From positions 1 through 7,132 of the forward strand of contig NZER01000333.1 in assembly GCA_002690445.1 (NCBI GenBank): 7,132 nt of DNA, given 5' to 3'. The stretch comes from Candidatus Pacearchaeota archaeon. GTDB taxonomy: Archaea > Nanoarchaeota > Nanoarchaeia > Pacearchaeales > GW2011-AR1. Shown here piece after piece: positions 1-6,672 of the stretch. Position 1 is the first letter of the stretch. Each line of letters opens with the position of its first letter. The notes beneath the pieces are model-generated. The model searched no databases and was not told where the DNA came from. It saw only the letters and a program-made list of their open reading frames with translations. A program made the position numbers and the translations under genes.

Positions 1-363
1 AGAACTAGAGATAGACCTCGAGATATACCTAGATATACGCCTAGAGATACGCCTAGATATACGCCTAGAGATATACCTAGATATACTCCTAGAAGAGATC
101 CGCCTAGAGGTCCCCCTCCTAGATATACTACAATAACTCCGCCGCCGCCAAGATACGCGCCGAGATTTCCGTCTAGATTAAATTTAAGGTCATTTCCTAG
201 CAAAAAGAAAAAAAAGTTTAAACAGCCTACAGAATATAAGCCGACAGTTTACTCAATTTCTAGAGGATTTAAAGCGACTAAATCAGCAATAAAAAAGAAA
301 ACAAAGGGCAAGAGATTAACTAAATCAGGACTAGGTCTTAGACCTACTCAAAAAGGATATTAA
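1..363 (+). CDS. C-terminal part of a Pro/Arg-repeat, Lys-rich protein (5' end outside window)
   Basis: The frame is open from base 1 to TAA at 361-363, so only the last 120 residues are seen. Residues 1-45 are a low-complexity run of four-residue units (PRYT, PRDI, PRDT). A PPPPRYAPRF stretch follows, then a strongly basic tail with a KKKKK run near residue 69 and KKKTKGKR near residue 100, ending in QKGY. There is no membrane segment in the visible part. Such a basic, disordered tail would suit binding to nucleic acid or to an acidic virion partner, but this is inference from composition. The stop abuts the ATG of the next gene, so it is the upstream member of the same operon. I do not recognise the family. 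Coding is supported by the 12-base periodicity staying in frame and by the absence of stops. Confidence 0.8.
   Translation, partial: RTRDRPRDIPRYTPRDTPRYTPRDIPRYTPRRDPPRGPPPRYTTITPPPPRYAPRFPSRLNLRSFPSKKKKKFKQPTEYKPTVYSISRGFKATKSAIKKKTKGKRLTKSGLGLRPTQKGY
5..105 (+). repeat. In-frame tandem repeat of 12-base units (PRYT/PRD[IT])
   Basis: Imperfect tandem units of 12 bases, CCTAGATATACN and CCTAGAGATAYN, alternate to give a 24-base higher-order period. Each unit encodes Pro-Arg-Tyr-Thr or Pro-Arg-Asp-Ile/Thr. The units vary at third and selected positions but never lose frame, so this is a protein-level repeat. Unit number is likely to vary between relatives by slippage. Confidence 0.85.
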
Positions 364-912
364 ATGAAAGAGCAAGAAGAAAACAAAAGTTTTGAAGTAC
401 AATCTGAGGGGGTACAGGACGCGGGTATTTTAGCGCTTAGGTTAGAGACAGAGCGACTAGTAAACAGATTTAGAGTTTACTTAACAGGGAAAATTATAGA
501 AACGACTTACGACGAAGAGACGGGAGAGCCACGATCTACCGAGCTAACTATCGCTAAGCCTAAAGCAAACGCTCAGGGCGTACATTTCTTATTAAATTTT
601 TTCGAGAGTATAGTCAACCCGCAGACAGTACAGGGGAATTTAATAAACGAGGACAGATATGACTCAATAGTCAAAGAGATTCACTTAGGACTTATTCAAG
701 ATATAGTCAATAATATGTATTTATGGGATATAAAAGAGGACGAAGTAGAGCCTTTAATAAATAATGTAGTTAATACTATCGCTTTATTTTTAACTAGACC
801 TATAGAAAATAAAGAAAGAGAGTCCTATAATCAAACTATAAGACATCAAGAGACTAACTCTATAAGTAATCGGGGGGGATTCGCTAATGTCCTCCAAAGA
901 GGAGGCGTTTAA
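364..912 (+). CDS. Soluble protein of unknown function, 182 aa
   Basis: The ATG immediately follows the upstream TAA, with an AAGGA Shine-Dalgarno at 353-357. The protein has no signal peptide and no membrane helix. The first 20 residues are acidic and Gln-rich. Residues 25-60 look like helix then strands (LRLETERLVNRFRVYLTGK, then a DEETGEP turn). Residues 65-150 are mostly amphipathic helix with an NPQTVQG turn near residue 86. The tail from residue 150 is polar and Gly-rich. In a block of membrane and exported proteins it is the one clearly cytoplasmic or interior member, so an internal virion or assembly role is possible, but nothing in the sequence shows this. A run of seven G at 872-878 lies in the gene and keeps frame. 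Family not recognised. Confidence 0.85.
   Translation: MKEQEENKSFEVQSEGVQDAGILALRLETERLVNRFRVYLTGKIIETTYDEETGEPRSTELTIAKPKANAQGVHFLLNFFESIVNPQTVQGNLINEDRYDSIVKEIHLGLIQDIVNNMYLWDIKEDEVEPLINNVVNTIALFLTRPIENKERESYNQTIRHQETNSISNRGGFANVLQRGGV
891..905 (+). promoter_or_regulatory. Hairpin that sequesters the ribosome binding site of the 913 gene
   Basis: CCTCC (891-895) is the exact complement of GGAGG (901-905), with an AAAGA loop. GGAGG is the Shine-Dalgarno of the ATG at 913 (seven-base spacing). The fold would hide the site until a ribosome ending the upstream gene at 910-912 opens it, which suggests translational coupling. Seen: the perfect 5-bp stem. Inferred: the regulatory effect. Confidence 0.5.
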
Positions 913-1929
913 ATGCCTACTAAGAGCCAAACTCTAGGAGGGAGAGAGAAACTCTTACTCTGTTCTTTTATGGCGCTAATGAGCTTTATATTCTTTGTGG
1001 AGGCTAGTATCCCTCAGACGTTAAATATACATGGAAAGCTGACTAACTTATCAGGTATAGCAGAGGAGGGGACTTTCTCTATCAACTTTACTATTTATGA
1101 CGCCTCAACAGGCGGAAACGCTCTTTATTCTACTGTTAACGTTGTCAGTACAGACTCTAACGGGATCTATACTACAATACTCTCAGGAGTTGATCTAGAT
1201 TTTAATGCTGCACGTTATTTAGGTGTAAAGGTCGGATCAGATTCTGAAATGACTCCAAGAAATAATTTAACCTCAACTCCCAGCTCTTTAGCTGCGTGGA
1301 GAGAGGATTCAAATAATCTTTTTTATGAAACGGGAAACGTAACTATAGGATCTACTAGCTCGACAGGTTTACTAGGTTTAGTTAGTGCTTTTGATGAAAG
1401 TACTTTAACCGTAGATAATACAGCAACTCTAGGAGATTCAGTTATTAAATTTAAGATTGGAGGATCTACTAAACTAACCTGCGGGATTAGAGACGCGGGA
1501 AGTAATGATCCTTTTGAGTTTAATTATGGAGACGGTCTAGACTCTGCTCCCGAGCTATCTATCACAACAGATGACATATTGATCGGAGAGCCGACTACTC
1601 AAAGCGCTAGTTTAATATTTAATAATAAACTAGAGAATAGTTGTCCTGTTATAGGCGACGTAGACGTAGATGATACTAATTATCTATATCTCCCTGTTGC
1701 TACCTGCACATATGATGGTTTTTCAAACGGAATAGAGGGACAACTTCTAATAATTATATGCCCTAGACCTCAGTTCGTAACTATAACTGTCGCCGATACT
1801 AATAGAGAGATAGGATTATCAGGAGGGAATGATTTTGTTTGTGGTAATGCTGGAGATACTCTAACCTTATTTATGGGACCTCCTCCTTTTAATGAGTGGT
1901 TTGAGTTGAGCAGATCTTTTAATACTTAA
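913..1929 (+). CDS. Exported modular surface protein (adhesin or fibre-like), 338 aa
   Basis: Residues 14-32 form a signal peptide core ending VEA|S, so the protein is predicted to be exported. Residues 35-130 form a beta-rich module (QTLNIHGKLTNLSG, then FSINFTIYDA, then a LGVKVGSDSEMTPR segment ending in LTSTPSSLAAW). This resembles modules I know from hypothetical surface proteins of small archaea and bacteria. Residues 138-240 look like short beta-repeat material. The C-terminus (about 285-338) has the pattern IGLSGGNDF...DTLTLF...WFELSRS, typical of tail-fibre or adhesin end domains. Cys pairs at residues 244, 265, 283 and 310 could form disulfides. There is no C-terminal membrane helix. 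It starts directly after the upstream TAA with a strong GGAGG site. A host-recognition or virion surface role is inferred from these modules and from its neighbours. Confidence 0.85.
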   Translation: MPTKSQTLGGREKLLLCSFMALMSFIFFVEASIPQTLNIHGKLTNLSGIAEEGTFSINFTIYDASTGGNALYSTVNVVSTDSNGIYTTILSGVDLDFNAARYLGVKVGSDSEMTPRNNLTSTPSSLAAWREDSNNLFYETGNVTIGSTSSTGLLGLVSAFDESTLTVDNTATLGDSVIKFKIGGSTKLTCGIRDAGSNDPFEFNYGDGLDSAPELSITTDDILIGEPTTQSASLIFNNKLENSCPVIGDVDVDDTNYLYLPVATCTYDGFSNGIEGQLLIIICPRPQFVTITVADTNREIGLSGGNDFVCGNAGDTLTLFMGPPPFNEWFELSRSFNT

Positions 1930-1930
1930 A

Positions 1931-2329
1931 ATGATAGGAAAAATAATAATAGGAATAATAATCGTCTTTATGGCGGTTTTTGTTTATGCAGACGGAGAGC
2001 CTGAGGGATCTCTGACTATGGAGGAGTTTAATGATCTACAGGACTATAATTTTAATGAGACTTTATTAGAAATAGAAAGCGGAACTCTAGAAGATTATTA
2101 TCTTTTTGAAATGAATATCTATCAACCTTTTACTCATTATTATAATATTAATAATGAGACGGGGACATACGATCAGATGACTTTAATAAAGCAACAGAGA
2201 AAGCTCGATTATTTCGCCTGTCCTAAAACTATCGGAGACTGTAACTCAGCTTATACTAGTTTTATAGAGGAATATAAAACGTGGTGGCTAAGGTGGTATG
2301 ACGATTTAAAGGGAGATTATAATGAATGA
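1931..2329 (+). CDS. Small exported or N-anchored protein, 132 aa
   Basis: Residues 2-19 are an unbroken Ile/Val/Phe-rich helix (a run of GKIIIGIIIVF), then VYA|DG, which could be a signal peptidase site or an uncleaved anchor. The remainder (residues 21-132) is acidic, rich in Tyr and Asn, with two Cys (CPKTIGDC, about residues 97-104) that may form a disulfide, and a Trp-rich TWWLRWYDDL near the end. I see no Shine-Dalgarno. The ATG is one base after the previous TAA, so translation probably restarts after termination. Its stop overlaps the next gene's ATG (ATGA). The family is not recognised. Location outside the membrane and disulfide formation are inference. Confidence 0.8.
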   Translation: MIGKIIIGIIIVFMAVFVYADGEPEGSLTMEEFNDLQDYNFNETLLEIESGTLEDYYLFEMNIYQPFTHYYNINNETGTYDQMTLIKQQRKLDYFACPKTIGDCNSAYTSFIEEYKTWWLRWYDDLKGDYNE

Positions 2330-2667
2330 AATATTTAATATTGTTATTATTATTGATACCAAGCGTTCAAGCTTTAGGCGGATCAGGGAGCAGCGAGAAC
2401 TATGAGGCTTATACTCAAATATCAGCGGGGGGGACTAACACTACGTCCGAGAGCTATATGAATAATTTACTAGTAGGAGAGATCGCGGGGAATATGACTT
2501 CAGAGAGTTACGATAATTGTCTAGGTTTTTGGTGTATCTCAGAACTCCCTCCGACTGTAGCGGAGTTCATAACAGGAGTTAAACAGTATTATCCCGTAAT
2601 ATTATTAGTTATGTTAATGTTTATAGGAACAATAGGGAGGAAACAAAAATCGACGGACTCAGCATAG
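2326..2667 (+). CDS. Exported SENY/SESY-repeat protein with C-terminal membrane anchor, 113 aa
   Basis: A classic signal peptide (MKYLILLLLLIPSVQA|LGG) is followed by three copies of a short motif, SENYEAY, SESYMNN and SESYDNC, separated by Gly/Thr-rich linkers. Similar Ser-Ser-x-x-Tyr repeats occur in surface proteins of many small-genome prokaryotes. Residues about 88-104 form a single C-terminal membrane helix, followed by GRKQK, which would stay in the cytoplasm. The protein should therefore project a short ectodomain outside the membrane or virion envelope. The start overlaps the previous stop as ATGA and is preceded by AAAGGGAGA at 2308-2316. A run of seven G occurs in the second linker. 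No function can be assigned beyond a surface component. Confidence 0.82.
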   Translation: MKYLILLLLLIPSVQALGGSGSSENYEAYTQISAGGTNTTSESYMNNLLVGEIAGNMTSESYDNCLGFWCISELPPTVAEFITGVKQYYPVILLVMLMFIGTIGRKQKSTDSA

Positions 2668-2681
2668 TAACAGGGATCGCA

Positions 2682-3020
2682 ATGACAGTATTTTTATTAT
2701 TCTATCTAGCTTTTAATATAGAGAAAAATCACCCATTTTTAAGAGTCTTAACTATATTCGCGGGAGTATTTACTTTATTACTAATTCCGTCGCTTACTTT
2801 AAACCTAGAGAATGACTGCGCCATTTTAAACGACGGGACTTATAAGTGTTATGACAGCGCAGGAAATGTAGTCGTACCCTCAGAGAGTACAGTAGGAACT
2901 CAATTTCTTAGCGCTTATCTATGGTATATACGGATTTTCGTAGCTTATCTTTTTATTTATTATGGATATATGGCTCTATTATGGTTACAGAAAAGCATAA
3001 GACTACGGAAAAATGGCTAA
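2682..3020 (+). CDS. Small membrane protein with one Cys-containing outer loop, 112 aa or longer at N-terminus
   Basis: The ATG at 2682 starts inside a hydrophobic helix (TVFLLFYLAF), which is an awkward start for a membrane protein. The same frame is open upstream through residues IDGLSIVTGIA, overlapping the previous gene, but offers no ATG, GTG or TTG. A helix follows at residues 20-42, then a polar loop with NDCAILNDGTYKC, whose two Cys could pair. The last helix is at residues 78-102, ending in basic RLRKNG. GGGA at 2673-2676 is a possible weak ribosome site for 2682. A stronger GGGAGG lies at 2635-2640, which would suit an AUC at 2649. It overlaps the following gene by 8 bases. Family not recognised, virion or envelope membrane protein inferred from context. 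Confidence 0.75.
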   Translation: MTVFLLFYLAFNIEKNHPFLRVLTIFAGVFTLLLIPSLTLNLENDCAILNDGTYKCYDSAGNVVVPSESTVGTQFLSAYLWYIRIFVAYLFIYYGYMALLWLQKSIRLRKNG

Positions 3021-3201
3021 GAAGAGAAAACATAAGCAGATCAATATATGGACAGAGGATCATCACTCGCTCCTAAAACTCTCAGAGGAGTCTAATAAAT
3101 CAATGAGTCTCATTACAAAGGAAATGATCAGGCTTTACAAAACAACAAAGCAAAAAAAGAAAAAAAATAAAAATGAATGGGTTAAAAAAACTAGGATCTA
3201 A
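3013..3201 (+). CDS. Small ribbon-helix-helix-like DNA-binding protein, 62 aa
   Basis: A basic N-terminus (AKKRKHK) is followed by a strand-like KQINIWT, helix A (EDHHSLLKLSEESN), a turn, and helix B (SMSLITKEMIRLYKTTK). That order and length match the Arc/MetJ ribbon-helix-helix fold, in which the strand of a dimer reads DNA and helix B packs the dimer. The tail is a Lys-rich stretch from an A-rich tract. It would act in the cytoplasm, perhaps as a regulator of this element. The ATG overlaps the previous gene's stop by 8 bases. The 3' end overlaps the next gene by 29 bases, which is longer than other overlaps here and lies just after an A7-G-A8 tract. The RHH assignment is by pattern only. 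Confidence 0.7.
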   Translation: MAKKRKHKQINIWTEDHHSLLKLSEESNKSMSLITKEMIRLYKTTKQKKKKNKNEWVKKTRI

Positions 3202-3685
3202 AAAAGGTAATGTACCTCTAGAGGCTATTATAGGAATGTTTCTTCTATTTGTAATAGCTATCTTTTGGGTGGTATCTTCTTTAGTCTTTACAGAGATAAC
3301 TGAGTCTATGGTAGAGGACGGAGACCTAGATCCTGTAGCTAATGCTAGTATAACCAATCTCGAGAGTAGATTCCCTGAGACTTTCGACGGAGCTTTTGGA
3401 CTTATATTTATTTTATTGTGGATCGCTACGCTAGTCTCAGCGTTCTATATTGATACTAACCCCGTAGTCTTTATTATATCTATGACATTATTAATAATCT
3501 TATTAGTCTCCGCAGGATTCTTAGGGAATGCTTTTTCTGAAGTAATAGAGGATAGTTTAATCTCTTCAGCAGGAGATAAATTTCCTATTATGAGTTTTAT
3601 TATGCAACACTTAGTAACGTTTATACTATTAATTGGGGGAGGGGTAGGATTAGTTTTATACGGAAAATCTAGAGGATCAATATGA
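3173..3685 (+). CDS. Four-helix membrane protein with class III-like KKG N-terminus, 170 aa
   Basis: The N-terminus reads GSKKG|NVPLEAIIG followed at once by a hydrophobic helix. This matches the archaeal class III (pilin/archaellin type) signal: basic residues, Gly, then Glu at +5. Helices lie at about residues 17-39, 74-93, 96-118 and 143-165. A polar loop (residues 40-72) carries one NAS sequon (about residue 58). Whether a pilin peptidase cuts it is unknown, because multi-helix proteins are not usual pilins. The ATG has no clear Shine-Dalgarno and sits in an A-rich tract, so translation may be coupled to the upstream gene. Its stop overlaps the next ATG as ATGA. Probably a virion or assembly membrane protein, family not recognised. 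Confidence 0.82.
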   Translation: MNGLKKLGSKKGNVPLEAIIGMFLLFVIAIFWVVSSLVFTEITESMVEDGDLDPVANASITNLESRFPETFDGAFGLIFILLWIATLVSAFYIDTNPVVFIISMTLLIILLVSAGFLGNAFSEVIEDSLISSAGDKFPIMSFIMQHLVTFILLIGGGVGLVLYGKSRGSI

Positions 3686-5859
3686 AAAAATTAAATATAA
3701 AATTAATCTTAGTATTTATTTTACTAATTAATATGAGTCTAGTATTAGCCTCGCCGCCATCATTACCCTCTACAATATCACCTATTAATGGATCTTCATA
3801 CTTCTCCAATCCTACTTTATCATGTACAGGATCAACTGATCCAGAGAGTAATGAGATTAATTATTCAATATATTATGCTGAAGGTATAGAACATGGATTA
3901 ACAGTAGATAGAAGATTATATTATAAATTAGATGACGGAGCAATATGGAAAGATGAAAGAAACCAATATAATGGATCAGTAACAGGTGATGTAGTTAATA
4001 CTACAGGAAAACTTGGAAATGGAGCTTACTTCACAGGTGTAGACGATTTTGTGACACTCCCTAATAACGCAGGATTTAATATAGATTCTAATTTTACCAT
4101 AAACTTATGGGTTAAATATGGATCCTCTGGAAGTGATTCAAGACAAGTATTCGAGCCAGAGTCAGGAATGTATAGTCCAAGAGTATATGAGGGTGATGCA
4201 GGTAATGACGGTAAACTCATAGCATATATAGGTCAATCAGGTGGTACAATCACTACAGGATATACTTCTAGCACTTACAATGATAATAATTTCCATATGG
4301 TTACTTATATCTGGAATACAGATACAAATACACTAAACTTACGTATTGATAGTACAGCAGAAAGTTTATCTGCAGTAGGATCACCAACACAAATCAGTAG
4401 TAGTTTAGATTTCGGTTGGGGTGGAACAGATGACTCGGGGAGTAATTGGCTCGGTTATATGGACGAAATAGGAGTCTGGAATAGAGCATTATCAGCTCAA
4501 GAAGTAGCAGATTTATATAACAGTAGTTATGCACTTTATTATGATAACTTTGATGATACAGGTTTAAATCTTTTATCAAATAATCAAAGTGGATCAACAA
4601 CTTTTGACATGGAATCATTAGGTTTAACTTCTGCATTTTGGAATTGTAAATCATGTGATAATAATTCAGAATGTTCATCATTTACAGATTTAATACAAGT
4701 TAACACGATTAACTTTTCTGAGTGTGATGGAGGAAATATAGCTCAGCAATTTAACCTCCTTAATGAGACAGCAAGTCAAGATCTAGGGAATTATACTCAA
4801 GACTGCGCATATACTTTAACGTCTGGTTACGATACTAAAACTTATACTTTTGCTCTCGCGGGACAGACTTTTTATTCATTTTGTTTAAATCCTCTCAATG
4901 TATCAGTTACTTTAAACGGTTTCTGTCAATATGACTCAACTCTGTCAGGGTATAGTTATGCTAGACAGTATTATTTTGATGATGTTATTCTAGACGGAGG
5001 TACTCTTAGAAATTATAGTTTTTATCAATTAGAGGACGCATTAAGTACGGCGATAACCTTTTCAGTAACAGAGGCAGGAGTCCCTCTAGAAAATAGGATC
5101 ATTCAGATCCAAAGATACGACATAGCGACAGGAAACTATAGGACTGTTTCTATGCTTAAAACAGACGCTAATGGTCAAGATATAAGCTATTTAGAGCAGA
5201 CTACGGCTTTTTATAAAGTCTGTATATTTGAAGTAGGAAACCCTAATCCTGTTTACTGCTCTAGTGCTTTCCATTTAACTAGCGATAGTTACTCAATCGC
5301 CTTAACTACTTCGTCTGCGTTGTCATGGTCTAGTCTAGTAGGAGTAGCTCATAACTTAACTTTTGATAGTGGATCGGATCAATTCGAGTTAACTTATTCA
5401 GATCCTAATGAAAAAACGACTCAATTCTGCTTAGATGTTTTTGAGGAAAGATTTACTCAAAGAGTTTTAGTTTCTAGTAATTGTTTAAGCGCAAACTCTG
5501 GAACAGTTCAGACTAGCGTAGACGCTATCAACGGGACTACATACTCTGCTTTTGCTTTCGCTACTCTATTCACTAATACTAGCGGACAATATGTCGCTGA
5601 TAATTTCTTACTAAGTCAGATAACTCATAGCTACGGAATGAGCGAGGCTTTCCAAAATAACGGATTATTCTTTATATGGTTATTAGTAGCCATATTTAGC
5701 TTATTAGCCTTTTACTCTCCGTCCTTAGCTTTATTATTAGCTCCTCTCCCTGTAATATTCGGATCTTTCTCAGGGATTATAGCTATACCAATGGGGACGG
5801 CTTTCGCTCTATATTTAGGATTTATTATCTTAGCCGTAATAGTTGGAGGGAAAGAATGA
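3682..5859 (+). CDS. Large membrane-anchored surface protein with LamG-like lectin module (spike candidate), 725 aa
   Basis: Residues 1-23 are a signal peptide (VLA|SPP). Residues 26-65 start an Ig-like domain (ISPINGSSY, then LSCTGSTDPESNEINYSIYY). Residues about 78-287 are a LamG/concanavalin A-like lectin domain, with YYKLDD, GNGAYFTGVDDFVTLP, FTINLWVK, FHMVTYIW and YMDEIGVWNRALSAQEVADLY all in the usual order. Residues 288-345 resume Ig-like sequence ending in FWNCKSCDNNSECSSF. From 345 to 650 are Cys-containing beta domains, one resembling a carboxypeptidase-regulatory fold (VTEAGVPLENR...TDANGQ). Residues about 660-720 hold three membrane helices. Many NxS/T sequons suggest glycosylation. 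This architecture fits a receptor-binding glycoprotein on a virion or cell surface. AGAGGA precedes the ATG, and the gene overlaps both neighbours by four bases (ATGA). Confidence 0.88.
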   Translation: MKKLNIKLILVFILLINMSLVLASPPSLPSTISPINGSSYFSNPTLSCTGSTDPESNEINYSIYYAEGIEHGLTVDRRLYYKLDDGAIWKDERNQYNGSVTGDVVNTTGKLGNGAYFTGVDDFVTLPNNAGFNIDSNFTINLWVKYGSSGSDSRQVFEPESGMYSPRVYEGDAGNDGKLIAYIGQSGGTITTGYTSSTYNDNNFHMVTYIWNTDTNTLNLRIDSTAESLSAVGSPTQISSSLDFGWGGTDDSGSNWLGYMDEIGVWNRALSAQEVADLYNSSYALYYDNFDDTGLNLLSNNQSGSTTFDMESLGLTSAFWNCKSCDNNSECSSFTDLIQVNTINFSECDGGNIAQQFNLLNETASQDLGNYTQDCAYTLTSGYDTKTYTFALAGQTFYSFCLNPLNVSVTLNGFCQYDSTLSGYSYARQYYFDDVILDGGTLRNYSFYQLEDALSTAITFSVTEAGVPLENRIIQIQRYDIATGNYRTVSMLKTDANGQDISYLEQTTAFYKVCIFEVGNPNPVYCSSAFHLTSDSYSIALTTSSALSWSSLVGVAHNLTFDSGSDQFELTYSDPNEKTTQFCLDVFEERFTQRVLVSSNCLSANSGTVQTSVDAINGTTYSAFAFATLFTNTSGQYVADNFLLSQITHSYGMSEAFQNNGLFFIWLLVAIFSLLAFYSPSLALLLAPLPVIFGSFSGIIAIPMGTAFALYLGFIILAVIVGGKE
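3913..4542 (+). other. LamG-like lectin module with distinct codon use, nested in an Ig-like domain
   Basis: This stretch encodes residues 78-287 of the 725-residue protein. It uses mainly ACA, TCA and GAT codons, whereas the flanks favour ACT, TCT and GAC. The tetramer CTAG, frequent elsewhere, appears only once between about 3755 and 4783 (at 4268). The compositional change extends a few hundred bases past the lectin module on both sides. A recently acquired cassette is the simplest reading. Domain limits are by eye. Confidence 0.6.
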
Positions 5860-6287
5860 AACTCTCTATATTTATAGTAACTTTATTAGCTTTTAGTATT
5901 ATTTTCGTAGGAGGTTTCGGGAGCTTTTTAGCCGAGTTAAATACTAATTATTCTCCTGCTAATTATACAGAGAGCGAGATAACTACTTTTAATAAATTAG
6001 ATAGTATCCAAACCAACGCCAACGCTATTAGAGCTAACGCTGAGACAATAGGATCAACAGGATCAGGGATCTCCGATATTTTCGGAACTTTCTTAACTCA
6101 GGGATATTCCGCTCTAAAAATAGCTGCGGGATCTTTTGGAGTTTTTGCTGATATGTCAGGCTCTGCTCTAGGAAATATAGCAATAGACGACAGATACGGC
6201 GTATTTAGTGCAGGATTTTTAACAATAGGGGTAATATTAATATTCTTAGGGATATTAATAGCAGCCGTCCTAAAGAGGAGGTTATAA
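5856..6287 (+). CDS. Two-helix membrane protein with Asn/Ala-rich helical middle, 143 aa
   Basis: Residues 4-26 are an N-terminal hydrophobic helix that could be a signal or an anchor. Residues 28-38 carry one NYT sequon. Residues 43-66 (TTFNKLDSIQTNANAIRANAE) look like an amphipathic helix or short coiled coil, then a Gly/Ser-rich turn. Residues 75-110 are moderately hydrophobic (FGTFLTQGYSALKIAAGSFGVF). Residues 117-139 form a strong C-terminal helix ending in LKRRL, probably cytoplasmic. The start overlaps the previous stop as ATGA, with GGAGGG at 5846-5851. Size and topology suit a minor virion membrane protein, but I do not recognise the family. Confidence 0.83.
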   Translation: MKLSIFIVTLLAFSIIFVGGFGSFLAELNTNYSPANYTESEITTFNKLDSIQTNANAIRANAETIGSTGSGISDIFGTFLTQGYSALKIAAGSFGVFADMSGSALGNIAIDDRYGVFSAGFLTIGVILIFLGILIAAVLKRRL

Positions 6288-6593
6288 ATGGCTTATAATA
6301 TGAATTTCACAGATACTAGTAATACTTTACTAGACATATTCACAGGAGTAAATACGGCTAATAATTTCGCCGTTATGAATTTTGTATTATTATTATTTTG
6401 GTTAGTTCTTTTTATGAGTCTAAGAGATAGCGGAACTCAGAGAGCTAGTATTACTGCCTCCGCTATTTGTTTATTATTAGCGTCTCTTTCGTGGTCTTTA
6501 GGGTGGATAGCTTTCGGTACTATCTTCTATCCTGTAGCGGTATTACTAGGCTCTTTATTATGGAACGCTCTCAGCGATAGCGGAGGATATTAA
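6288..6593 (+). CDS. Three-helix membrane protein, 101 aa
   Basis: The ATG directly follows the upstream TAA (6285-6287) and has a strong AGAGGAGG at 6274-6281. Residues 1-25 are polar with an N-terminal NFT sequon. Hydrophobic helices lie at about 26-45, 54-72 and 74-93, with a short RDSGTQRAS loop between the first two. The C-terminus is polar (SDSGGY). It is the last gene of the long operon and ends before a 91-base control region with a hairpin. Small polytopic proteins like this are common in archaeal spindle and pleomorphic viruses, but no specific relative is recognised. Confidence 0.83.
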   Translation: MAYNMNFTDTSNTLLDIFTGVNTANNFAVMNFVLLLFWLVLFMSLRDSGTQRASITASAICLLLASLSWSLGWIAFGTIFYPVAVLLGSLLWNALSDSGGY

Positions 6594-6600
6594 ATCCGTA

Positions 6601-6623
6601 TCATATTTTATTATTAAATATGA
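6601..6623. terminator. AT-rich hairpin after the long operon (terminator or operator)
   Basis: TCATATTT (6601-6608) pairs perfectly with AAATATGA (6616-6623) across a seven-base loop. It lies 8 bases past the stop of the 101-residue gene and just before the TATA box of the next gene. It may end the long transcript. As a DNA palindrome it could instead bind a dimeric repressor such as a ribbon-helix-helix protein. There is no long U-tract directly after it, so the terminator reading is uncertain. Confidence 0.45.
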
Positions 6624-6630
6624 CAGAATG

Positions 6631-6638
6631 TTTAAATA
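6631..6638 (+). promoter_or_regulatory. Archaeal TATA box driving the intron-containing gene
   Basis: TTTAAATA matches the archaeal TBP box. The expected start of transcription, about 25 bases downstream, falls near 6660. That would give a leader of about 25 bases containing only the Shine-Dalgarno site. A second, weaker candidate (TTTAAAATA, 6644-6652) follows. A separate promoter suits a protein needed in large amounts, such as a capsid protein. Confidence 0.6.
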
Positions 6639-6672
6639 TTTCATTTAAAATAACAACAACAACAAAAAATTT

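Noticed and set aside
5..105. CRISPR-like or regulatory direct repeats
   Set aside because: Units are 12 bases with no spacers and stay in the reading frame of a Pro/Arg-rich protein.
872..878. G7 run as a frameshift site (also G7 near 2426-2432)
   Set aside because: The current frame continues normally to a tidy gene junction, and no alternative product is suggested.
3100..3357. Minus-strand open frame of 85 codons
   Set aside because: It lies opposite two credible + strand genes, reads as low-complexity Phe/Leu/Lys complement, and has no ribosome site.
4026..4681. Two minus-strand open frames opposite the LamG region
   Set aside because: They are antisense to conserved LamG motifs and their sequences lack any recognisable pattern.
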